This document shows, piece by piece, positions 25,708-34,293 of a stretch of 43,467 bases of DNA. Origin of the DNA: Candidatus Saccharimonadota bacterium (lineage in GTDB: Bacteria; Patescibacteriota; Saccharimonadia; Saccharimonadales; UBA4665). The stretch lies in NCBI GenBank assembly GCA_025927415.1, contig JAICLK010000004.1, positions 1 through 43,467 of the forward strand, given 5' to 3'. The notes beneath the pieces are model-generated. The model ran no database searches, had not been told where the DNA came from, and saw nothing but the letters and a program-made list of their open reading frames with translations. Position 1 is the stretch's first letter. Each line of letters begins with the position of its first letter. A program made the translations under genes and the position numbers.

Positions 25708-26504
25708 ACCATCAGTTAGAGAGACTTTTCTTGCTGGTCGGCACATTCACAAGTTAGCTAGCGATTCCCTTTCTGGTGAGCTACTTGCAGCTACAATTTT
25801 GGCTGCAGCTATGCTCACCAGAAGAACGGTGGAGCACCCTGAAAAGTCGGCGCATTGCGTGCGACAAAACATTCTGGAAGGAGGACGCGACTTGCGAAGA
25901 CAGATGCATTCACTGACGAAGTTCTGATGAAGCACCGGCGCGATCGCCTCCCTGCCTAACGACTGCAATGTGAGAGGGCGGTGTACTTGTACACGCGATT
26001 CATCCAGTCGACGTAAGGAGTCCCCCGAGGCTCATTCCTGCGAGAGCAGAAAGGAAATAGGTCGGGGACTATGAGCGGTTTTGTCTTACCGAGTAACTAA
26101 CTGTTACAACTGAATAGTCGGCAGGCGTCTGCAACATCGCGTTCAGACGCCAAGAGGAAGGTGCTAACCACGACGCCCAGTATGTAGCCTAGCAGCACGA
26201 GTATGTGCAGCCCTACAGAACACCGTCTGGACACACCTAGGAGTCTACGCTCCCTCGAGCACCCACCCACGAAGGCGTTTTTACAGCGCGCGCGTGGCTG
26301 GAAGCCGACATAAAAGTGACGACCGGCGAGGCGATTGAGATAAGAGATATGGGTCACCCCGTAACCGATATCTCCGAATATGAGAAACCATTCCCCCGTG
26401 GCTATCATTTCTCGCGCCTCCCGGTTCGTCCGCCCCCCACCATTTTCGCTAGCTAACTTGTTTTACTTTTTCTGACGATAGGCATCCCGAAAGGGGTGTT
26501 TTTT
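25708..26504 (+). ncRNA. Candidate large structured non-coding RNA (about 800 nt, class unknown)
   Basis: Between a near-consensus promoter and an intrinsic terminator there are about 800 bases without a credible gene but full of complementary segments: 25772-25781 with 25813-25822 (10 bp) and nested 25786-25791 with 25802-25807; 25978-25985 with 25990-25996 around a CTTG loop; 26019-26028 with 26062-26070, enclosing a CTGC-GAGA-GCAG hairpin; 26067-26072 with 26114-26119, which competes with the previous helix; 26093-26097 with 26103-26107; 26124-26131 with 26144-26151 (8 bp); 26344-26350 with 26368-26374. GNRA and CUUG loops are typical of folded RNA. I found no hallmark of RNase P RNA, tmRNA, SRP RNA or rRNA. 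The possible ORFs here lack ribosome sites and family features. Confidence 0.65.
26482..26504 (+). terminator. Intrinsic terminator of the large RNA
   Basis: CATCCC (26483-26488), GAAA tetraloop, GGGGTG (26493-26498), then six Ts (26499-26504). It lies just before sbcB and therefore isolates the RNA unit. Confidence 0.85.
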
Positions 26505-26530
26505 GTTGGTTTTACGGTATGCTAGTACAT

Positions 26531-27979
26531 ATGGCCGGGCCAACTTTCTTTTTTTATGACCTAGAGACGAGTGGCATTAGCGCGCGCGACGCGCGAATTA
26601 TGCAGTTTGCCGGCCAGCGCACCGACATGGACTTGCGGCCAATCGGCAAACCAGAAAACCATCTCATCAAGCTAACCGACGACATTCTGCCGGACCCAGA
26701 TGCCATTTTAATAACCGGCATCACGCCGCAAAAAACGCGCGAAGAAGGCGTAACCGAGGCCGAGTTTTTGCAATACTTTGCCAGCCACATTGCCACCAAA
26801 GACACTATTTTTGTCGGCTACAACACCATTCGGTTTGATGATGAATTTATGCGCTACCTTCACTACCGTAATTTTTATGATGCGTACGAGTGGCAATGGA
26901 AGGACGGCCGCGGTCGCTGGGATTTGCTGGACGTTGTGCGCATGACGCGCGCTCTGCGGCCAGAAGGCATTGAGTGGCCGTTTGCGCCGAACGGTAAGCC
27001 AAGTAACCGGCTGGAGCTGCTGACTGCCGTGAACAAACTCAGCCACGAAAACGCGCACGACGCACTGGCCGACGTGAACGCTACCATCGCCGTGGCTAAC
27101 CTCATCAAAACCAAGCAGCCCAAACTCTTCAACTTTTTGTTGGATATGCGCGACAAGAAAAAGGCGGCTGCGCTAGTCGGTGCCGGCCAGCCCTTTGTGT
27201 ACAGCTCGGGCAAATATCCCGGCAAGTACGAACATGCCACCGTGGCTGTCATGTTGGCTAAGCATCCGCAAAAACAAGGTGCGTTAGTGTACGATCTGCG
27301 CATTGATCCGGGCGAGTTTTTGGGCATGAGTGCAGTCGAGCTAGCCGAGCGTTGGAAGTTCACGCGTGAAGACAATGCGCCCACGCGGCTGCCAATCAAG
27401 ACGCTGCAATACAATCGCTGTCCAGCCGTAGCGCCGCTGAGTGTGCTGGATGAAGCCAGCCAAACACGGCTGCAGTTGGATATGAAAGTGGTGGAAGCCA
27501 ATCGTAAAAAGCTGGCGGCTGCGCAAGGTTTTGCACTGAAAGTTTTGGAAGCGCTGGATTTGCTGGAGCAAAAGCGGCAGGCAGAACTCATTAATGACGA
27601 CCGCCACGTCGATTCGCAATTGTACGATGGTTTTATAAGCGATGCCGACAAAAATGTCATGCGTGTTGTGCGCGCAGCCGAACCTAGCGACCTTGCCAGC
27701 CTGGAGCCAAACCTGCACGACGCCCGACTCAAAGCTCTACTGCCACTCTATAAAGCACGTAATTTTCCAGCGGCGATGACGGGCGAAGAGCGAGAAAATT
27801 GGGAGCAGTTTTGTGCGCAGCGGTTAGTAGGCGGTGGCGCCAAAAGTCGTCTCGCAAAGTATTTTCAGCACTTGCAAGAGCTGGCGAATCAACCTGGTAT
27901 TACGCAAAATCAGCAGTATTTACTGGAAGAACTCCAGCTGTACGGGCAGAGTATTATGCCTGCTGAAGCCAACGAATAA
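26531..27979 (+). CDS. sbcB: Exodeoxyribonuclease I
   Basis: Single-strand-specific 3'-5' DNA exonuclease of the DnaQ/DEDD superfamily, used in mismatch repair and recombination. Exo I motif FFFYDLETSG holds D10 and E12. Exo II is the segment VGYNTIRFDDEFMRYLHYRN, followed by RWDLLDVVRM and LRPEGIEWPF. Exo III is HENAHDALADVNATI. The SH3-like and helical C-terminal domains follow (YDGFISDADKNVMR). The whole length of about 482 residues aligns with Escherichia coli ExoI. ATG 26531 puts the catalytic Asp at residue 10; ATG 26519 is an alternative adding four residues. Neither has a clear ribosome site. Confidence 0.95.
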   Translation: MAGPTFFFYDLETSGISARDARIMQFAGQRTDMDLRPIGKPENHLIKLTDDILPDPDAILITGITPQKTREEGVTEAEFLQYFASHIATKDTIFVGYNTIRFDDEFMRYLHYRNFYDAYEWQWKDGRGRWDLLDVVRMTRALRPEGIEWPFAPNGKPSNRLELLTAVNKLSHENAHDALADVNATIAVANLIKTKQPKLFNFLLDMRDKKKAAALVGAGQPFVYSSGKYPGKYEHATVAVMLAKHPQKQGALVYDLRIDPGEFLGMSAVELAERWKFTREDNAPTRLPIKTLQYNRCPAVAPLSVLDEASQTRLQLDMKVVEANRKKLAAAQGFALKVLEALDLLEQKRQAELINDDRHVDSQLYDGFISDADKNVMRVVRAAEPSDLASLEPNLHDARLKALLPLYKARNFPAAMTGEERENWEQFCAQRLVGGGAKSRLAKYFQHLQELANQPGITQNQQYLLEELQLYGQSIMPAEANE

Positions 27980-28144
27980 ACGAGACGAGCTAGATCGAAT
28001 GATAAAACTACGCAGGACGCGTTTGCGCCGTTCGTAGCCGACTAGGATTGCACTTATAAATACGGCGACAAGCGTAATCCAAAGCAAAAAGTCTATTTGA
28101 AGATTGGTACCAGGAATAAGTCCCAGAATCAAAAAGTTTGCCAT
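27920..28144 (-). CDS. Small single-pass membrane protein
   Basis: Peptide of 74 residues on the minus strand. It has a hydrophobic N-terminus (MANFLILGLIPGTNLQIDF), one clear transmembrane helix (LLWITLVAVFISAILVGY) and then a basic, Ser/Arg-rich tail. GGGAG at 28154-28158 (minus strand) lies 9 bases before its ATG, which supports translation. Its 3' end overlaps the end of sbcB by 60 bases in the opposite direction. No family recognised; it could be an unused reading frame, but the ribosome site and membrane pattern argue for a real gene. Confidence 0.5.
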   Translation of the reverse strand: MANFLILGLIPGTNLQIDFLLWITLVAVFISAILVGYERRKRVLRSFIIRSSSSRLFVGFSRHNTLPVQLEFFQ

Positions 28145-28213
28145 ATCGCTTGTCTCCCGATAAGAAGTTTCGTGAATTTCATCCTCGCATATATTTGAGC
28201 AAAAGGCAACAAT

Positions 28214-28239
28214 ATTCTGATTATCTTTCAGAATTTTTT
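28214..28239 (+). terminator. Weak AT-rich terminator candidate
   Basis: ATTCTG (28214-28219) with CAGAAT (28229-28234), followed by five Ts. The stem is short and AT-rich, so low strength. Confidence 0.3.
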
Positions 28240-28251
28240 AAGATAAGATGC

Positions 28252-28310
28252 TTGTGTTATACAATTTTTTGTGTTAGAATAATACTCAAACAATATCATC
28301 CATGATATTG
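28252..28310 (+). promoter_or_regulatory. Promoter and palindromic operator of the 28331 operon
   Basis: TTGTGT at 28252-28257, 17-bp spacer, TAGAAT at 28275-28280 with TG at 28272-28273. Right after the predicted start is the perfect palindrome CAATATCA-TCCA-TGATATTG (28291-28310), placed where a repressor would block transcription or a hairpin would affect the leader. Confidence 0.6.
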
Positions 28311-28330
28311 CAAGAGCCAAAGACGAGACT

Positions 28331-29059
28331 ATGGGCAAGCGAAAACGAGAAAGTAGCTTCAGTACCTTCGATGAAGGCATAAAAACCCCGGCTTTTGGTG
28401 TCTACCGCCCGGCAACCTCTGACTGGATCAACTTGGTGGCCGAACCACTTGAAACGGCACAAAACTCAGTCGAAAAGTTTCTTACACGTCGCCGCCTGAT
28501 GGGTAATTTCGAACCCAGGCAACGATTTGGTACAACTTTTATAGGCCCGAAGGACCAAGATACAAGTTACCTTGCGCCCGTAGATTTTGATGATTTTCTT
28601 GCAGAAATGACTGCATTTTCCAAAGAGCAAGGAATTGTACGTGTCCCGATAGCAGGGTTAGATTGGTATGGGCGGCATGATACTTCGCTTGTCGCACGAT
28701 TCAAAGAGACGGGCAGAGCAGCGGATAGGTTGGGAACGGAAAAGCGCGTTATTGAACGTGCCATGCGTCACATGGGTATTCGTAATCCACATATTGCTCG
28801 ACCAGATCATGTGACATTAGGTGTGTACGACGTGGGGGCTAACGGTGAGCATGACTTAGACATGGGTGACCGCAAAGAAATCATTAGCAGAGTAAGACAA
28901 GAGCTTAATGCCTTTGAAATTGGCCACGTTGCCTTAGCACCGCTTGTTGTTGGTAGAGGCTATGATGTACCAATCATTGCCAGTGAGTGGCAGCGGCCTG
29001 AAATGGGAACCGTTGCACCTATCGCATCATTCGAACCCGCAGAGTTGGTAGGAGCATAG
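28331..29059 (+). CDS. Uncharacterised protein, paralogue of the next gene
   Basis: Cytoplasmic protein of 242 residues without signal peptide or membrane helix. It aligns with the 29069 product over its second half: LDWYGRHDTSL, then PDHVTLGVYD (H160, T162), and near the end RQELNAFEIG followed by PLVVGRGYDV. The HVT element and a nearby HDT (H116, T118) recall the HxT/S motifs of 2H phosphoesterases, but they are only 44 residues apart, closer than in that superfamily, so I do not assign that function. It has a weak ribosome site and its own promoter with a palindrome. It lies 9 bp before its paralogue, so both form an operon. Confidence 0.75.
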   Translation: MGKRKRESSFSTFDEGIKTPAFGVYRPATSDWINLVAEPLETAQNSVEKFLTRRRLMGNFEPRQRFGTTFIGPKDQDTSYLAPVDFDDFLAEMTAFSKEQGIVRVPIAGLDWYGRHDTSLVARFKETGRAADRLGTEKRVIERAMRHMGIRNPHIARPDHVTLGVYDVGANGEHDLDMGDRKEIISRVRQELNAFEIGHVALAPLVVGRGYDVPIIASEWQRPEMGTVAPIASFEPAELVGA

Positions 29060-29068
29060 GATTTTATT

Positions 29069-29863
29069 ATGGCAAGTCGACGAGTTTTTAATACACGCAG
29101 CCACGAACTCAGACCGAATCGTGAGGGTCGTCCGGCCACGCGTGAAGCGGCAAAGCGTGGTTCTTTCGGATTGTTTTTGCCATTAACTACAGTAGCTGGA
29201 GTAAAAGAGCCACTCGACGAAGCGCTCACGAATGTCGGTAATTATTGGCGAGCAGAACGGGGCGATGCGCCGATGGCACATTTGCGTTCGCACGCCGACA
29301 TTGGTGTGACACTTGTAAAACATAGCGTTGTACAGCAATCGATGGGCGACATGCTGCGCCAAGGCTTTCAGCTCAAGGATTTACGCGAGCGTTTGGAGCA
29401 AACACCAGAAGCAATTGGCGCGAAGACGCTTGAAGTGCCAATAACTGAGGCGAAGTGGCTTGGTGACGGCAAGCGCAAACTGGCGCTCATGATTGATATG
29501 AAGTCAGAAGCAGCTAAACATTTGGAAGAGCAAGCAGAAGCTCTTGAGTGTGTGTTTAGTAGTATCACCGGTGGCGGCCGCATAGTGGATGTCGTGGATG
29601 TACCGGATCATATCAGCATTGCAAAATATGGAGAAAACAATGATGGTATGGGTATTAAACGCAGCTTGCGGCGGGGTTCGGCCGGAATGGTACACGACTA
29701 CTTGCGTTACGAGCTCGACCAAAATCCTCTAGTAATGCGGCTCGGCAGTTTGGTGGTCGGCCGAGATTATCGATCGCTAAGCGGCATGGAGCTTGAGGCG
29801 ACGCTACCGCCACAAGTGTTCACGTCAGACTTATTGGATGCTGAGCCGGTAGACATTGTTTAG
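29069..29863 (+). CDS. Uncharacterised protein, paralogue of the previous gene
   Basis: Cytoplasmic protein of 264 residues. A basic N-terminus ([20 protein letters not shown]) is followed by a segment starting [18 protein letters not shown]. The half shared with the 28331 product has [32 protein letters not shown] (H181, S183) and [14 protein letters not shown] followed by GSLVVGRDY. Only one HxS element is conserved, so a 2H phosphoesterase role is not supported. Divergent tandem duplicates under one promoter suggest a complex of the two or functional specialisation. uvrA follows after 56 bp with its own promoter. Confidence 0.75.
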   Translation: MASRRVFNTRSHELRPNREGRPATREAAKRGSFGLFLPLTTVAGVKEPLDEALTNVGNYWRAERGDAPMAHLRSHADIGVTLVKHSVVQQSMGDMLRQGFQLKDLRERLEQTPEAIGAKTLEVPITEAKWLGDGKRKLALMIDMKSEAAKHLEEQAEALECVFSSITGGGRIVDVVDVPDHISIAKYGENNDGMGIKRSLRRGSAGMVHDYLRYELDQNPLVMRLGSLVVGRDYRSLSGMELEATLPPQVFTSDLLDAEPVDIV

Positions 29864-29901
29864 CCCTGTCCTGCACCCTGGTAGCTCGCGCGAAAAAGGA
29901 G

Positions 29902-29907
29902 TATAAT
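29902..29907 (+). promoter_or_regulatory. -10 box of uvrA
   Basis: TATAAT at 29902-29907, 12 bases before ATG 29920, no ribosome site. The leader would be only about 5 bases. No clear -35 or SOS box is seen. Confidence 0.5.
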
Positions 29908-29919
29908 AACTCCGTTATT

Positions 29920-32736
29920 ATGAGTGAGCGCATTATTGTAAAAGGTGCGCGGGAGCACAACCTCAAAAACATCGACGTTGAGATTCCGCGCGATAAGTTA
30001 GTGGTTATTACGGGCTTGTCCGGTTCGGGCAAGTCGTCTTTGGCGTTCGACACCATTTATGCCGAAGGCCAGCGCCGGTATGTGGAGAGTTTGAGTTCGT
30101 ACGCCCGCCAGTTTTTGGGCATTATGGAAAAGCCGGATGTAGACCAAATTGATGGTTTGTCGCCTGCCATTTCCATCGACCAAAAATCCACCAGCCGTAA
30201 CCCGCGTTCGACCGTGGCTACTGTCACTGAAATTTATGATTATTTGCGTCTGCTGTTCGCCCGCGTTGGTGTGCCACATTGTCCAATTTGTGGCCGACCA
30301 GTTACGCGCCAAACCACCCAAGCTATTGTGGACCAAGTTTCGGTTTTGCCGGCAGATGCAAAGTTGATGATTCTCGCGCCAGTTGTTATCGACAAAAAAG
30401 GTGCCTTCGAACACATTCCCGAGCAATACACCCGCGCCGGTTTTGCGCGCGCCCGCGTGGACGGCGTGGTATACGCGCTGGACGAATTCCCGACGCTCGA
30501 CAAAAACTACAAGCACAAAATTGAGATTGTCGCCGACCGTTTGGTAAACAACGAAGACAGTCGCAGTCGCTTGGCACAAAGTGTCGAGCAAGCGCTAGAG
30601 CTGGCCGAGGGCAAACTACGTGTCGTGAATGCCGACACCAACGAAGAATTTGAGTACAGTTTGCAGTACGCTTGCCCGGAACATCCGAATGTGGTTATTC
30701 CGGAACTCGAGCCGCGCACATTCAGTTTTAACTCACCGCATGGTGCTTGCCCAGTTTGTACTGGCCTTGGCTCGCGGTTGGAAGTCGACCCAGAACTCGT
30801 CATTCCCAATGGCCGGCTGACCATTGCCGAAGGTGCCATCCGTCCGTACAATCGCATCAACGTCGACAATTGGTACATGAAAAAACTGCAAGCCGTGGCC
30901 GACCGCTACAAGTTTAGTTTGCACGTCCCCACCAGCGAAATTTCCGCAGAAAACCTCGAACGAATCATGTACGGCACTGGCAGCGAAACGTACAAAATTG
31001 GCTTGGGTGTCGGGCGCAGTTTCGAGACGACATACGAAGGTGTGGTGCCAAATTTGGAGCGCCGTCACAAAGAAACCGACAGTGACTTTATCCGCCGCGA
31101 CATCGAGCGCTTCATGCAGGAAAAGCCGTGCTACAAATGCCATGGCTTGCGCCTGAAGCCCGAAGTTTTGGCGGTAACCGTGCACGGAAAATCCATCATG
31201 GATTTGTGCCAGCTGTCGATAGACGACGCACTGGGTTGGTTCGACGAACTCAAACTTAGCGACCAAGAAATGCACATCGCTGCTCAGATTTTTAAAGAGA
31301 TTAAGGCACGCCTGAACTTTTTGCAGGAAGTCGGCCTGAACTACCTCAACTTGCTGCGTAGCGCGAACACATTGAGCGGTGGCGAAGCGCAGCGTATCCG
31401 GTTGGCTACGCAAATCGGTAGCGGCCTGCAAGGCGTGTTGTATGTTTTGGACGAGCCAAGCATCGGCTTGCACCAGCGCGACAACGACCGGCTCATTAAA
31501 ACCCTCAAGCACCTTCGCGACATTGGCAACACGGTTGTGGTGGTAGAGCACGACGAAGAAACTATTCGTACCGCCGATTATTTGCTGGACATCGGCCCAG
31601 GCGCTGGCGTGCATGGCGGATACGTGGTTGCATCTGGTTCGCCCGCAGATGTGCAAAAAGTGAAGGAGAGTATCACCGCACAGTATCTCGGCGGCATAAA
31701 AAAGATTGCCATGCCAAAGAAGCGTCGCGCGGGCAATGGCAAGGAACTGGCGATAAAAGGTGCACGCGAAAACAACTTGCAGAACATCGATGTGCGTATT
31801 CCGCTCGGCAAGTTGGTGGTGGTGAGTGGCGTTTCGGGTTCGGGCAAGTCCAGCCTCATCAATGATATTCTCAGCAAAGAACTGCAAGCGCAGTTGATGC
31901 GAGCCAACACTGTGCCGGGCAAGCATGACGATATCGAAGGTATTAAGCAGCTGGACAAAGCCATTATCATCGACCAGTCGCCGATTGGCCGCACGCCGCG
32001 CTCAAACCCCGCAACATACACAGGTTTGTTCACGCCTATTCGTGAACTGTTTGCGCAAACGCCAGAGGCAAAACTTCGCGGCTACAGCCCGGGCCGTTTC
32101 AGCTTTAACGTCAAAGGCGGGCGCTGCGAAAACTGCGCGGGCGACGGTATTATCAAAATTGAAATGCACTTCTTGCCGGACGTGTATGTGCCGTGTGAAG
32201 TCTGCGACGGCAAGCGCTACAACCGCGAAGCGTTAGAGATTCATTATAAGGGCAAAACCATTTCCGATGTGCTGGACATGACGTGTGAAACTGCGTTGGA
32301 ATTTTTCGAAAACCAGCCTGCTATTGCGCGCAAATTGCAAACACTGGTAGACGTTGGGCTTGGCTACATTGGCCTCGGCCAACCGGCCACAACATTGTCT
32401 GGCGGTGAAGCACAGCGTATCAAACTTTCCAGTGAGCTAAGCCGCCGACCAACCGGCCGTACGCTCTACATTTTGGACGAGCCAACAACTGGGTTGCACA
32501 TGGCGGACGTCGAGCGGCTGTTGCATATGCTGCACGCACTGGTGGATGCTGGCAACAGCATGATTGTCATCGAGCACAACCTGGACGTCATCAAAAACGC
32601 CGACCATATCATCGACATGGGCCCAGAAGGCGGCGCCGGCGGCGGCCGTATCATTGCCGAGGGAACGCCTGAACAAGTCGCTCAAACCAAAGCAAGCTAC
32701 ACCGGCCAGTTTCTCAAAAAAACGCTACGAAACTAA
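29920..32736 (+). CDS. uvrA: Excinuclease ABC subunit A
   Basis: Damage-sensing ATPase of nucleotide excision repair; loads UvrB onto lesions. The 938 residues contain two ABC ATPase modules. Module I has Walker [10 protein letters not shown] (32-40) and signature [14 protein letters not shown]; module II has Walker [10 protein letters not shown], signature [15 protein letters not shown] and Walker [13 protein letters not shown]. Zinc-finger cysteines are present in [34 protein letters not shown] and CEVCDGKRY. Length and domain order are normal. It is convergent with the DedA gene, with a stop-codon overlap. Its partner uvrC lies at the end of the window; uvrB is not seen. Confidence 0.98.
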   Translation: MSERIIVKGAREHNLKNIDVEIPRDKLVVITGLSGSGKSSLAFDTIYAEGQRRYVESLSSYARQFLGIMEKPDVDQIDGLSPAISIDQKSTSRNPRSTVATVTEIYDYLRLLFARVGVPHCPICGRPVTRQTTQAIVDQVSVLPADAKLMILAPVVIDKKGAFEHIPEQYTRAGFARARVDGVVYALDEFPTLDKNYKHKIEIVADRLVNNEDSRSRLAQSVEQALELAEGKLRVVNADTNEEFEYSLQYACPEHPNVVIPELEPRTFSFNSPHGACPVCTGLGSRLEVDPELVIPNGRLTIAEGAIRPYNRINVDNWYMKKLQAVADRYKFSLHVPTSEISAENLERIMYGTGSETYKIGLGVGRSFETTYEGVVPNLERRHKETDSDFIRRDIERFMQEKPCYKCHGLRLKPEVLAVTVHGKSIMDLCQLSIDDALGWFDELKLSDQEMHIAAQIFKEIKARLNFLQEVGLNYLNLLRSANTLSGGEAQRIRLATQIGSGLQGVLYVLDEPSIGLHQRDNDRLIKTLKHLRDIGNTVVVVEHDEETIRTADYLLDIGPGAGVHGGYVVASGSPADVQKVKESITAQYLGGIKKIAMPKKRRAGNGKELAIKGARENNLQNIDVRIPLGKLVVVSGVSGSGKSSLINDILSKELQAQLMRANTVPGKHDDIEGIKQLDKAIIIDQSPIGRTPRSNPATYTGLFTPIRELFAQTPEAKLRGYSPGRFSFNVKGGRCENCAGDGIIKIEMHFLPDVYVPCEVCDGKRYNREALEIHYKGKTISDVLDMTCETALEFFENQPAIARKLQTLVDVGLGYIGLGQPATTLSGGEAQRIKLSSELSRRPTGRTLYILDEPTTGLHMADVERLLHMLHALVDAGNSMIVIEHNLDVIKNADHIIDMGPEGGAGGGRIIAEGTPEQVAQTKASYTGQFLKKTLRN

Positions 32737-33371
32737 TCTTTAGATTTTTCTAAGCGACGGCGTAGTTTGGCGTGGAATTCTTTGTCCGTGGCCAAATGCC
32801 AGAGAAGTGGAGCAAAGGTGAAGATCGTAGCGACAGCCACGGCCAACAGGAAATAATGGTCGACGTTGGGAATTCTGCTGCCGATGAAGTAACCCAAAAG
32901 AGTCACAATGATGGCCCATCCAATATCGCCAATGGCGTCGAAAACGGCAAATTGCACGCGATTCATATGGCCAATGCCAGCAACTATGGGCGCGAACGTG
33001 CGAACGACGGGCACAAAGTGGGCGAGCAGCATGGTTTTGCTGCCGAAGCGCTCATAAAATGCTTCGGCTCGGGCGACATATTCTTGGCGGAACAACAACC
33101 CGTCTTGCTTGCGAAACAGGCGACGCCCATAGCGTTTGCCAATTTCATACCCAACGTTGTCGCCCGCGATAGCGGCCAGGGCTACAACCAAAATAACGCC
33201 AGCTAGCGGCAATCTGCCTTGTGCGGCAAATGCACCAGCGGTAAGTAACAACGTATCACCTGGCATAAAAAAGCCGACTAACATGCCGGACTCAGAAAAA
33301 ATGATGCCGCCAATTATTGTTAAGCCGACTGCAACGCCGGCACCACTCAGTAAAGTAGATGGGCTAAACAC
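32733..33371 (-). CDS. DedA family membrane protein
   Basis: Polytopic membrane protein of 212 residues of the DedA/SNARE-associated family, whose members act in lipid flipping (undecaprenyl phosphate or phosphatidylethanolamine) and proton-motive-force homeostasis. Family motifs are [36 protein letters not shown] and [15 protein letters not shown]; the last contains the conserved Arg and Pro of the re-entrant loop. About four to five hydrophobic segments are visible. The annotated start is GTG 33371 with only a weak ribosome site. Its stop codon overlaps that of uvrA on the other strand. Confidence 0.92.
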   Translation of the reverse strand: MFSPSTLLSGAGVAVGLTIIGGIIFSESGMLVGFFMPGDTLLLTAGAFAAQGRLPLAGVILVVALAAIAGDNVGYEIGKRYGRRLFRKQDGLLFRQEYVARAEAFYERFGSKTMLLAHFVPVVRTFAPIVAGIGHMNRVQFAVFDAIGDIGWAIIVTLLGYFIGSRIPNVDHYFLLAVAVATIFTFAPLLWHLATDKEFHAKLRRRLEKSKD

Positions 33372-33454
33372 TTCTTTAGCTTACACGATGTCACATACTT
33401 TACCTAACGCTTGCCGGACTAGAATTCAGCGACCGTCCAGGTCTTCATCGCTTA

Positions 33455-33475
33455 TGGTATACTACTAATAAGTAG
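33455..33475 (+). promoter_or_regulatory. rplY promoter and start-site hairpin
   Basis: TGGTATACT at 33455-33463 (extended -10). CTACT-AATA-AGTAG (33462-33475) forms a hairpin at the predicted 5' end of the mRNA, similar in loop and inner stem to the hairpin at 19650. AGGAGG precedes ATG 33503. Confidence 0.5.
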
Positions 33476-33502
33476 TGGGGAAAATCTAAACAGGAGGAAA
33501 CT

Positions 33503-34246
33503 ATGTCAGATTCTATAAGTCTTGATTTACAACCGCGCGCTGTAACCGGCAAAGCAGTAAAACGTTTGCGTCGGGAAGGTCAGGTGCCGGCGGTGGTCCA
33601 CGACCACGGCAAAGATTCGCTGGTGGTGCAGGCCGACGCGCAGGCGCTCGACAAGGTGTTTGCGGCGGCTGGTAAACACCATCCGGTGGAGTTGAGTGTT
33701 GACGGCAAAAAACACACGGCGCTTATCAAATTCGTGAGTCGCGATCCACGCTTGAACTCGCTCACACATGTAGTGTTTAACGCCATCAAAGCCAACGAAA
33801 AAGTCGAGGCAGAAATTCCTGTTCACGCGCGGTACGCCGAAGGTAACGAGGCGAGCCCGGCCGAGCGAGCTGGTCTCATTGTGCTCACCAACCTGGAAAG
33901 CGTGCAAGTAAAAGCGCTGCCGAAAGATTTGCCTGACGTGCTGGAGTTTGACGGCGAAAAGCTGGTAGAAGTTGGCGACCACGTAACCGTCGCAGACTTA
34001 ATTGTACCGGCCGGTGTGGAGGTTGAAATTGCAGCCGACCACGCGCTGGCAACTGTGTATGAACCAAGCGCCCTGCAGGCTGCCAACGACGCCACCGGCG
34101 GTACCGCCGACGAAGCAGATGCCGAAAACGTAGAAGCCGAGCACGAGAGCACTGCTGAAGAAGGCACGCAAAAAGATGAGATTCGTCCTGGTGGCAAAGA
34201 GGAAAAAGAGGACAAATCCCAAGGCCACAATCCGGAAAAGAAGTAG
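33503..34246 (+). CDS. rplY: 50S ribosomal protein L25 (CTC form)
   Basis: Binds 5S rRNA in the large subunit. Residues 1-90 are the L25 domain (LDLQPRAVTGKAVKRLRREG, VPAVVHDHGKDSLVV) and 95-185 the CTC/TL5 beta domain (EIPVHARYAEGNEASPAERA, VGDHVTVADLIVPAGVEVE). A C-terminal tail of about 55 residues is very acidic, then Lys-rich, as seen in some Gram-positive and CPR members. The AGGAGG ribosome site before ATG 33503 is the strongest in the window, fitting a highly expressed gene. A terminator follows directly. Confidence 0.95.
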   Translation: MSDSISLDLQPRAVTGKAVKRLRREGQVPAVVHDHGKDSLVVQADAQALDKVFAAAGKHHPVELSVDGKKHTALIKFVSRDPRLNSLTHVVFNAIKANEKVEAEIPVHARYAEGNEASPAERAGLIVLTNLESVQVKALPKDLPDVLEFDGEKLVEVGDHVTVADLIVPAGVEVEIAADHALATVYEPSALQAANDATGGTADEADAENVEAEHESTAEEGTQKDEIRPGGKEEKEDKSQGHNPEKK

Positions 34247-34266
34247 CTTTCGTAAATTACTCGAAA

Positions 34267-34293
34267 GGGCCGCTCGCACAAGCGGCTCTTTTT
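34267..34293 (+). terminator. Intrinsic terminator after rplY
   Basis: GGGCCGCT (34267-34274) pairs with AGCGGCTC (34281-34288) with one G-T, loop CGCACA, followed by TTTTTATT. It lies between convergent genes. Confidence 0.82.

Noticed and set aside
25700-25927. 75-residue plus-strand frame inside the large RNA locus
   Set aside because: Its ATG overlaps the -10 box of the promoter, so the transcript would start after it; no ribosome site and no family features.
26019-26225. Resemblance of the GGAGTCC... and CTACAGAACACCG... segments to RNase P conserved regions
   Set aside because: The diagnostic GAGGAAAGTCC, the GGTGAAA...GGTAAGAGC region and ACAGAAnCCGG are not present as such; similarity is limited to a few bases.
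26097-26408. 103-residue minus-strand frame inside the large RNA locus
   Set aside because: No ribosome site or promoter on that strand; the interval is explained better by paired RNA segments on the plus strand.
26416-26441. tRNA- or tmRNA-like 3' end (GGTTCGTCC then CCCCCCACCA)
   Set aside because: The T-stem halves do not pair, the loop lacks the conserved A, and no matching G-rich 5' acceptor strand is found upstream.
28676-28820. 2H phosphoesterase assignment from HDT and HVT in the 28331 product
   Set aside because: The two motifs are only 44 residues apart and the paralogue keeps just one; insufficient for the assignment.
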